NCBI RefSeq assembly: GCF_000003605.2
Contig: NW_003135833.1
Span: forward strand, 218,043 to 251,004
Source: Saccoglossus kowalevskii
Lineage: Eukaryota; Hemichordata; Enteropneusta; Harrimaniidae
DNA: 32,962 bases
Direction: 5' to 3'
The translations under genes and the position numbers were made by a program. The notes below the pieces were generated by a model, which saw only the letters and a list, made by a program, of their open reading frames with translations, was not told the DNA's origin and did not search any database. Numbering within the stretch: position 1 is the first letter of the stretch; each line of letters begins with the position of its first letter. Positions 30,101 through 32,962 of the stretch are shown in pieces.

Positions 30101-31677
30101 TTTTTAAATGTACACATATTTTAGTGTGTATGGTAGTGTCAAAATCTATGTATGATTTTTTTTTAGTATTAGTCAATAGAATGTAAACTTTTTTAGTTCT
30201 GTTTTTAGAAAAAAAAAACAGTAAATTTATATGCATAAAATGTCGTTTTAGCAGCAGTTTCCATATACCATGAAAACATATTCCCTCAATTAAAAACTCA
30301 CTAAAAATATTGTAAATTTGTTAATACTTTTAGACATCAAAAAACAATAGTTAAAATGCTCTAAGTATGCTTTTTTCACTCTATTTTGTACATTAATTTT
30401 ATCTAAACCAAGAACAGGGACTGCATATTTTTATTCCATTCTCTTCATCCTTGTGACATAAAATACCAAATATATAAATATAAAAAAAAATAACAATAAT
30501 TTTACTTTTGTGTAGCATTCTACCTTAACAAAGAATGGATCAAAGTTTTGATTGGAGGACTGTAACATGCCAGCTACTATGTAGCTAACAGTAGGCCACT
30601 ATGGAGGAGTGCATGTACACTAACTTGTCAGTAAACTATTGAGTTTATACATGTATTGCTAGAATGATGATAATTCTGATGATGATTAAAAACCATTGGT
30701 AGCTATAACTGTGAATGTACATCAACTGGCATGCTTAGATTAGTGTCAAATGTCAAAATTAGTGTACTTCCACAAATTGTAAATACTATGTCCTAGCAAT
30801 GAGAGTAGGTCAGAGTTTGAGTCAGTATACTCATAGAGCTGGTTAATATTCATGGCATCATGGGCTGTATTATTGATTGGGGTGTCATACTTAGATTACT
30901 CATAGTCACCTCTCTGTGATCTATCAAAACATTGCCTGCCTGCAAATCACCACCACCAATAGCCAAAATGGCATCAGCAGATTATGTGCGAAAGTTTACT
31001 AGCTGAATGGAATACTTAAATGCATTAATTATTCACTAAATTTGAATTTTGTTATTTTTGTTTGATAAGTAAAAAGTGCTAAATTAAACCTATGTGAACA
31101 TGAAAATAACAATGAATCTCATAGTTTTTTTGACAAATTTGTGAAATTAAAACACTGAGTATGATCAAAATAGGGGAATTAAATGTCGGTGAATGATTTT
31201 CATTAACTGATATCAGATGACATCAAGTTATATCTTTGAAGAATAAATTTTGTCTTCATTGGATGAATTTTTTCTGAATTAAAGGACAGATCAAATAAAA
31301 AACCTGTCTGAGTAAACTTTTTGGTCACTTTGACAAAATGCATTAGATGTCAGCACTTGCAATGTGAATCAAGATAGATCCAGACTCGTTTCTAAGCACA
31401 AAAACATAAAAAAGAAAAAGAAAAAGAAGAAAAAAAAAACATTTGACACCCTTCACAAATAAACCCATGGTATTTTAAGAATATTTTTAAACACGGTTGA
31501 TCAAGGCAATGGAAATTTGTGTTCAAAATTAACAAATGTGTAAAATGTTGCATCTAAATTTTGGCAGATGTAAGTTCTGAATTTTCTCTGTCTCATTATT
31601 ACTCACCAGTTTCTGACCAACAGCATTGTAATGGCTGAATGATTGAGACAATGATACAAGACACACTTTATGACCAC
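18017..31677 (-). CDS. ELP6: Elongator complex protein 6, 5 exons, N-terminus outside window
   Basis: The exons, in transcript order, are 31677-31607, 29835-29711, 25049-24857, 23710-23567 and 18145-18017. Their phases chain as 2-nt remainder, 0, 2, 0, 0. They give about 219 residues plus stop, against about 266 in human ELP6, so roughly 46 N-terminal residues lie past the right edge. Family-typical peptides appear in the right order: KVCLVSLSQSFSHYNAVGQK, KEKNQLVFIDGLQ, LIDDLSILLSLG, LVTLIHSDKDEEN, GFCKDVHGE and YQYKIQDKHVSFFAPGTS. ELP6 is a RecA-fold subunit of the Elp4-Elp5-Elp6 ring of Elongator, which installs the wobble-uridine carboxymethyl-type modification of tRNA. The family lacks a catalytic Walker A lysine, and none is visible here. 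The visible exons are intact, so the gene looks functional although its introns are crowded with transposons. Confidence 0.95.
18146..19329 (-). other. 3' part of the last ELP6 intron
   Basis: It contains a GC/CpG-richer patch (about 18490-18730, with GCGCGAG and GGACGCGAG) flanked by A/T runs, and ACCGTATTTTCTATATTAGA at 18781, a form seen at ends of hAT-like MITEs. It also holds the short MITE at 18856-18956. No exon recognised. Confidence 0.5.
18856..18956. repeat. TA-flanked MITE, family A (short copy)
   Basis: It runs from TACTGTAAAATACTTTATTT through TTGCTTGGAATTATTTTTCA to the inverse AGTGAAAATAAAATTCCAGC and TTCTACAGTA. It is about 101 bp and nearly a complete palindrome. It is an internally deleted relative of 15273-15485 and 29878-30042. 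Confidence 0.75.
19330..19440. repeat. Dispersed repeat, copy 1 (related to 29338-29445)
   Basis: It shares, in order, AAGTTTAATTAA, GAGGTTGAATATCC, ATAGAAATGTTTG, CTTAGGTTTA and GGGGTAGGTATGGT with 29338-29445. The LINE remnant begins where the similarity stops. Confidence 0.6.
19456..19680 (+). pseudogene. LINE ORF2 fragment upstream of the RT
   Basis: This 74-codon open stretch includes SAGPVFKCKNIKKKSKKKR, the basic linker found between endonuclease and RT in such LINEs. It then hits a stop. The following homologous segment (NNPQQFWHIIKQLRD) resumes in another frame at 19744. Confidence 0.6.
19744..20426 (+). pseudogene. LINE reverse transcriptase, N-terminal half
   Basis: The frame is open from 19744 to the assembly gap. 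The RT landmarks appear in order: EIKLAISKLKTKKSAGYDG (the S-x-G-x-DG motif), then KKGDRDDPSNYRGITVSSCV (motif 1 region), NQAGFRKGYRTADQIFVLK (motif 2) and CFVDIQKAFDSVWR (motif A, with the first catalytic aspartate). The second catalytic motif (xxDD) would fall in the N gap, so activity cannot be judged. RT copies the element RNA at a nicked target. Confidence 0.9.
20427..21369. other. Assembly gap (943 N)
   Basis: A run of N only. The gap lies within the LINE and hides the rest of its polymerase. Its length may be an estimate rather than measured. Confidence 1.
21371..21855 (+). pseudogene. LINE ORF2 C-terminal part with CCHC-like knuckle
   Basis: One frame (about 21373-21494) gives IKLITNNIKEKFMANSGHTL and ends in TGA at 21495-21497. 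The homologous reading continues in another frame as KHTPYEKYLDTLNLKQRHC, then SRFRISNHPLAIEKGR, ENRLCIHC and EVHFFMECPKYYNNRQKLL. The C-x2-C-x(n)-H-x4-C pattern is typical of the C-terminus of jockey/L2-type LINEs. One frameshift is therefore needed. It ends at TAA 21856-21858. Confidence 0.82.
22054..22297. repeat. 19-bp perfect inverted pair bracketing the LINE 3' tail
   Basis: AAAGACCCCTATTGTGTGT at about 22054 is repeated as its exact complement ACACACAATAGGGGTCTTT at about 22278. The first copy belongs to the LINE 3' region just before its AATAAA tail. The second lies about 180 bp outside the element. Confidence 0.6.
22099..22767 (-). other. ELP6 intron sequence between the LINE and the RING-like fragment
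   Basis: From about 22300 it resembles dispersed repeats seen elsewhere in the window (CACCAATATCTCAAGAACC, ATGAAACTTGGTATATAGAT, then a CTCATTTGCAT block with a CACATGAC tail, also near 19010 and 19105). No ELP6 exon. Confidence 0.45.
22768..23001 (-). pseudogene. Decayed RING-finger-like coding fragment
   Basis: On the minus strand one frame reads YFCTPCKTNPISSVKHDYHV, then FKHHGLCSPC, a TAA stop at 22890-22888, and, in the same frame, IRHIKSHVYECPICANVEF to a TAA at 22770. The spacing C-x2-C ... H-x2-C-x2-C ... C-P-x-C is that of a RING finger, a zinc-binding fold usually found in ubiquitin ligases. There is no ATG in this frame, an internal stop lies next to a homopolymer run, and the flanks lack good splice sites. 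It is best read as a fragment of a mobile element or a decayed gene in the ELP6 intron. RING identity is inference from cysteine spacing. Confidence 0.45.
23002..23566 (-). other. 5' part of the last ELP6 intron
   Basis: Intron beginning with GTAAGA at 23566 on the minus strand. No further exon recognised. Confidence 0.6.
23567..23710 (-). CDS. ELP6: ELP6 fourth visible exon
   Basis: The acceptor is ACTTTATTCCAG just above 23710 and the donor is GAGAG|GTAAGA at 23567/23566. It is 144 nt, 48 codons, phase 0 at both ends. The peptide contains VGCLVTLIHSDKDEENSLLL and NGLSSGFCKDVHGE, matching the acidic loop and the GFC-DVHG segment of ELP6. Confidence 0.95.
23711..24856 (-). other. ELP6 intron between the third and fourth visible exons
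   Basis: GT-AG intron of 1146 nt. It contains TACCGTAAAAACCC at 24360 (the same 14-mer occurs at 32900), three CCACGCCC-like boxes at about 24572, 24592 and 24613, and a family-B-like MITE fragment (AAAACCCAGTAAATTTGCT near 24694). No exon recognised. Confidence 0.6.
24857..25049 (-). CDS. ELP6: ELP6 third visible exon
   Basis: The acceptor is TTTGTAACAG above 25049 and the donor is ACAG|GTACGT at 24857/24856. The 193 nt complete one split codon and add 64 codons. The peptide LQPLYEMVRNAV, then TPVLLLIDDLSILLSLGISL and VYDFMHYCVVMLCGSIQ, is the central RecA-fold strand of ELP6 with its conserved IDDLS-LLSLG motif. Confidence 0.95.
25284..25488. repeat. DIRS left inverted terminal repeat
   Basis: It begins TCATACCCACCATAGACTCT. 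It shares with the reverse complement of 28496-28663 the blocks ACTATTTTGAACTGTAG, AATCTAGGTCAGGGGAA, CCCCATGAC, ATCTTGCCTTATGTTCACTC and TTTTCTCTG. It carries extra bases near the outer end and around 25420-25450 relative to the other copy. Confidence 0.88.
25545..25632. repeat. DIRS internal complementary region
   Basis: GAGTCTATGGTGGGTATGA (25545-25563) is the exact 19-base complement of the outer end of the left terminal repeat. TTCAATTACGCACCATAGAC (25611-25630) matches, with one difference, the complement of the outer end of the right repeat. Complements of both outer ends in one place just before the 3' terminal repeat is the hallmark of DIRS elements. In the known model it is used to join the ends into a circle during replication. 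Here a 47-base spacer separates the halves. Confidence 0.8.
25733..26260 (-). pseudogene. DIRS tyrosine recombinase fragment
   Basis: The minus-strand reading begins near 26260 with PPNWDLSVVLLALSGPPFE and continues in frame through KYLMWKTVFLLALVYGRRRS, which holds the first catalytic arginine box. It then shifts frame near 25950 and goes on with EYQEELLLCPVQALSCYERR, MFMCYGQGK and ISRWITLTLFEVY. The C-terminal boxes with H-x-x-R and the nucleophilic tyrosine are not readable before the internal complementary region, so the enzyme is dead. The enzyme class integrates circular DNA copies. Confidence 0.85.
26289..26868 (-). pseudogene. DIRS reverse transcriptase fragments
   Basis: Two minus-strand segments are seen. 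At 26868-26593 the reading includes IGGWRPVLDLSKLTHFVLLD, the conserved GGWRPV-DLS motif of DIRS and other long-terminal-type RTs. At 26534-26289 it includes QVFKFGVLPFGLCTAPYVFT, the LPFGL-TAP-VF motif. The segments are out of frame with each other. The sequence after VFT goes straight into a KSKKVPSKP linker, so the catalytic xxDD motif and RNase H appear deleted. Confidence 0.85.
26869..27655. other. AT-rich block inside the DIRS element, unexplained
   Basis: Composition drops to strongly AT-rich between the gag-like and RT regions, with no open frame. It holds nuclear-receptor-type half-sites (TGACCT at 27149, AGGTCA at 27158 and 27178) next to ATTGG at 27131. It could be a nested insertion or a decayed internal part; no clean ends were found. 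Confidence 0.4.
27663..28246 (-). pseudogene. DIRS gag-like ORF1 remnant
   Basis: A minus-strand ATG at 28246-28244 in a good context (CTAAAATGG) opens a reading (MANK, then KRKHSK, SSSPPGTPELEPPL) broken by TAG stops where a polar residue is expected. A longer open frame follows at 28121-27663, rich in Ser, Arg and Gly. Its place right after the 5' terminal repeat and its composition fit the DIRS ORF1 (gag). Identity rests mainly on position. Confidence 0.5.
28496..28663. repeat. DIRS right inverted terminal repeat
   Basis: On the minus strand it reads TTCAATTACCCACCATAGAC, then ACTATTTTGAACTGTAGACA, TCTAGGTCAGGGGAAGCCCC and TTGCCTTATGTTCACTCTGT. It is inverted relative to 25284-25488. Confidence 0.88.
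28691..28880 (+). repeat. tRNA-derived SINE, copy 1
   Basis: The head contains GATAGCATATACCAG and GGGGTTGAACACC, a fair match to the RNA polymerase III B box (GGTTCGANTCC). The body (TTGGCTGAGTGTTCAGC, CTGGCCGAGATTTAATCAC, GGGGGAACCTTGGTTAA) is shared with 32007-32200. It sits next to the DIRS element in the ELP6 intron. Confidence 0.7.
28881..29337 (-). other. ELP6 intron, no recognised feature
   Basis: AT-rich intron with a short CA-rich patch near 29265. Nothing else supported. Confidence 0.5.
29338..29501. repeat. Fold-back repeat, copy 2 of the 19330-19440 family
   Basis: Arms at 29398-29445 and 29454-29501 are inverted copies of each other. TTTAGTAAGGGGGTAGGTAT on the left pairs with GGTATGG... 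ATACCTTCCCCTTTTACTAA on the right, closing on a loop of about 8 bases (ATATTAAT). The outer part (AAGTTTAATTAAACAGAGG, TTGAATATCC) is shared with 19330-19440. It is likely a decayed MITE; a hairpin RNA is possible but not indicated. Confidence 0.6.
29711..29835 (-). CDS. ELP6: ELP6 second visible exon
   Basis: The acceptor is TTCTATACAG above 29835 and the donor is TTAG|GTACTC at 29711/29710. It is 125 nt: 41 codons plus two bases (AG) that pair with the A opening the next exon to give arginine. The peptide GVNLSLAKEKNQLVFIDGLQ, then NPLVCIR, matches the GV-L...QLVFL-GL segment of ELP6. Confidence 0.94.
29878..30042. repeat. TA-flanked MITE, family A (copy 2)
   Basis: It begins TACTGTAAAATAATTTTTGC and ends AATAAAGTATTTTACAGTA. 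It aligns throughout with 15273-15485 (TATATTCGCTGGATTTTATT, CCTTCAGCAAAAGTAGCGAA). It lies just outside an ELP6 exon acceptor (about 40 bp away). Confidence 0.8.
30075..30528. repeat. TTAA-bounded MITE, family 3
   Basis: TTAAGGTAGAATGCTAC at 30075-30091 is exactly inverted as GTAGCATTCTACCTTAA at 30512-30528. The 17-bp perfect ends include TTAA, the piggyBac-type target site. The 420-bp body is AT-rich with no open frame. Confidence 0.8.
30529..31606 (-). other. ELP6 intron, 5' part
   Basis: Begins with GTGAGT at 31606 (minus strand). A fragment at about 31146-31195 (AAAACACTGAGTATGATC, TCGGTGAATGATTTTC) resembles MITE family B. An A-rich simple run lies at 31407-31440. No exon recognised. 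Confidence 0.55.
31607..31677 (-). CDS. ELP6: ELP6 first visible exon
   Basis: The acceptor is CTTTTTTTGGCAG above 31677 and the donor is CTG|GTGAGT at 31607/31606. It is 71 nt: two bases of a split codon and 23 codons. The peptide HKVCLVSLSQSFSHYNAVGQ, then KL, matches the conserved KVCFV-L-QSF-HY--VGQKL block of ELP6. The preceding exon must end in phase 1 and is not found between here and 32962. Confidence 0.94.
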
Positions 31678-32006
31678 CTGCCAAAAAAAGGAAAGTTAAC
31701 GATGACGTCAACGAAGATGACCTTGACTTGTCAGTAAAATTAAAACCAAGAAAAAAAAATATTTTCAAAATATTTTGCATATCATATGTAGACAGGAAGG
31801 TGTCGATATTAACAAAGAAAAACTCTGACTGGCATACGGTATACACATGTGCATTTGAAGGTAATTGTATTCTAAATCGAAGACACAGAAACATATTTGA
31901 AAACAGCATATTGCTGAGGTATACAGGTAGACAATGACATACATCAAAACATTTTTGGAACTACCGGGTAGTCTAGTATATTGTGAAGAGTGAATGACCG
32001 ATCACT
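31678..32006 (-). other. ELP6 intron running off the right part of the window
   Basis: Upstream intron of ELP6 on the minus strand. Open frames over this area are explained by read-through of the exon at 31607-31677. No N-terminal exon recognised. Confidence 0.5.
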
Positions 32007-32200
32007 GGTAGCATAGTTGTTGTCGCATCAGACTCATGGTTGGTAGACGCAAATTCAAATTAACCTGAACATCAAAGGGCCGACCCCTACCCTGGCTGAG
32101 TGTGTGTGCCACAGACTCAATGGGAAGGCCAATTCCACTGGCCGAGATTCAATCACTATCGAATGCAACTTTGGGGGAACCTTGGTTAAGGTCCGCAGGT
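32007..32200 (+). repeat. tRNA-derived SINE, copy 2
   Basis: The head GGTAGCATAGTTGTTGTCGC, then ATCAGACTCATGGTTGG and GCAAATTCAAATTA, has the layout of a tRNA gene: A-box-like start, anticodon-arm-like segment with CAT, and a degenerate B box. The body (GGCTGAGTGTGTGTGCC, CTGGCCGAGATTCAATCACT, GGGGGAACCTTGGTTAA) matches 28781-28877. The CAT reading suggests, but does not prove, a methionine-tRNA origin. Confidence 0.72.
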
Positions 32201-32500
32201 GCTAGTGTTCGACCAAGCCTGGTTGAATATGAATTCTGTCGCAAAATGCATTGTGTCAGCACTAGCACTTGCAATTTGCACATACAAAAAAAAAAGTCAG
32301 GAGAGACAACAGTGACATAAGAATGTCCAGAACTGTCTCCTGCCAAAAAAAAAAAAAATTATGAAAAAAAAAAAAAAAAAGCAGTGCAGGCGAATAACTT
32401 ACTTTTTTTCGAGTTGTTACAAACATACAAAATCAAAGAAAGCTTAGAAAGAACTCCCATGTGCTGAGAGTATTGGAGACACATTAAATATAATTTGAAA
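32201..32500. other. ELP6 intron stretch with A homopolymers
   Basis: Contains runs of A at 32287-32296, 32345-32358 and 32364-32380. The first may be the tail of a SINE-like copy. Nothing else supported. Confidence 0.45.
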
Positions 32501-32895
32501 TTACTTAGCTGAAAACTAATTATGCAAATCAGAAAATTAACATGAACAGATTTGATTGTAAAACTAATGTGGTCTGCGCAATGTAACAAAAACTCTATGT
32601 ACCAAGTTTAATTGAAATGTGATTAGAACCAAAAAATTATGAATTATTATGCTAATTGGGGAAATAATATGAACAGAGTTTTACCCCAAACTAATTAGGT
32701 TTGTACATTGTCCTATAGCATCTTTGTACTAAGTTTCATTAAAATGGAAATTAGTACTTTAGATATCAGTGTGAAAGCTTAAAATTGGTTAATTATGCAA
32801 ATTGGGTAATTAATATGTATAGATTTTAACCCACAATTATCCAGGTCTGTCTATTGTCCTACAGCATCCATGTATAAACATTCATTGATATGTGA
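32501..32895. repeat. Three diverged tandem units of about 130-145 bp
   Basis: TTATGCAAATCAGAAAATTA, TTATGCTAATTGGGGAAATA and TTATGCAAATTGGGTAATTA start successive units at about 32519, 32647 and 32792. Each is followed by an ATGAACAGA/ATGTATAGA block and each unit ends in a TACCAAGTTTAATTGAAATG-like block (degenerate in the last). A single related piece lies at 19198-19225. Confidence 0.6.
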
Positions 32896-32899
32896 TGAT

Positions 32900-32962
32900 T
32901 ACCGTAAAAACCCGCAAATAAGCGCCACCCTCAATTAAGAGCCACTCAGTGAAAATTTGTTA
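32900..32962. repeat. End of a dispersed element, cut by the window edge
   Basis: TACCGTAAAAACCCGCAAAT, then AAGCGCCACC, has the form of terminal repeats of hAT-like MITEs common in animal genomes. The first 14 bases also occur at 24360. The other end is outside the window. Confidence 0.4.

Noticed and set aside
31728-31937. Plus-strand frame and minus-strand extensions above the ELP6 exon at 31607-31677
   Set aside because: These are intron read-through. The acceptor at 31678-31679 with its T-rich tract marks the true exon edge.
1-32962. Standalone tRNA, rRNA or spliceosomal RNA genes
   Set aside because: I found only tRNA-derived SINE heads with degenerate promoter boxes. No intact cloverleaf or other RNA gene was recognised by eye.

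Overview
This is animal (metazoan) nuclear DNA. It is AT-rich, has two spliced genes with GT-AG introns, and is crowded with retrotransposons, short inverted-repeat elements (MITEs), a tRNA-derived SINE family and satellite arrays. There are no bacterial-type operons. The repeat mix (DIRS element, jockey/L2-like LINE, many TTAA- and TA-flanked MITEs, a long intronic minisatellite) and the death-domain gene fit a marine invertebrate such as a hemichordate, lancelet, echinoderm or mollusc. I cannot fix the species from sequence alone.

Layout. Positions 1-7100 hold no recognisable gene. They contain dispersed repeats, including three TTAA-bounded elements (two of them back to back) and a G-run-ended inverted-repeat element. 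A plus-strand gene runs from 7146 to 13506 in three coding exons. It encodes a predicted 647-residue protein with a helical N-terminal part, a long basic disordered middle, a coiled-coil exon and a C-terminal death domain. Its first intron carries about 46 copies of a 49-bp minisatellite (8903-11143).

The right half is the minus-strand gene for Elongator subunit ELP6. I found five exons (31607-31677, 29711-29835, 24857-25049, 23567-23710, 18017-18145) whose phases join without a break. They give the last 219 or so residues; the N-terminal exon or exons lie beyond the right edge. The two genes are convergent, with about 4.5 kb between their stop codons.

The ELP6 introns are packed with mobile DNA. 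The last intron holds a broken LINE (about 19441-22098, interrupted by a 943-base N gap) and a decayed RING-finger-like coding fragment. The 25050-29710 intron holds a degenerate but structurally complete DIRS-type tyrosine-recombinase retrotransposon (25284-28663), with inverted terminal repeats and a diagnostic internal complementary region, followed by a SINE and a fold-back repeat. The first visible intron holds a TA-flanked MITE and a TTAA-flanked MITE. A second SINE copy and diverged tandem units lie at the right edge.

The two genes have no evident functional link: ELP6 acts in tRNA wobble-uridine modification, and the other gene is a probable death-domain adaptor of unknown role. I see no convincing new multi-gene system. 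The most novel items are the death-domain protein with its minisatellite intron, the DIRS element with a readable circle-junction region, and the nested and abutting MITE families.
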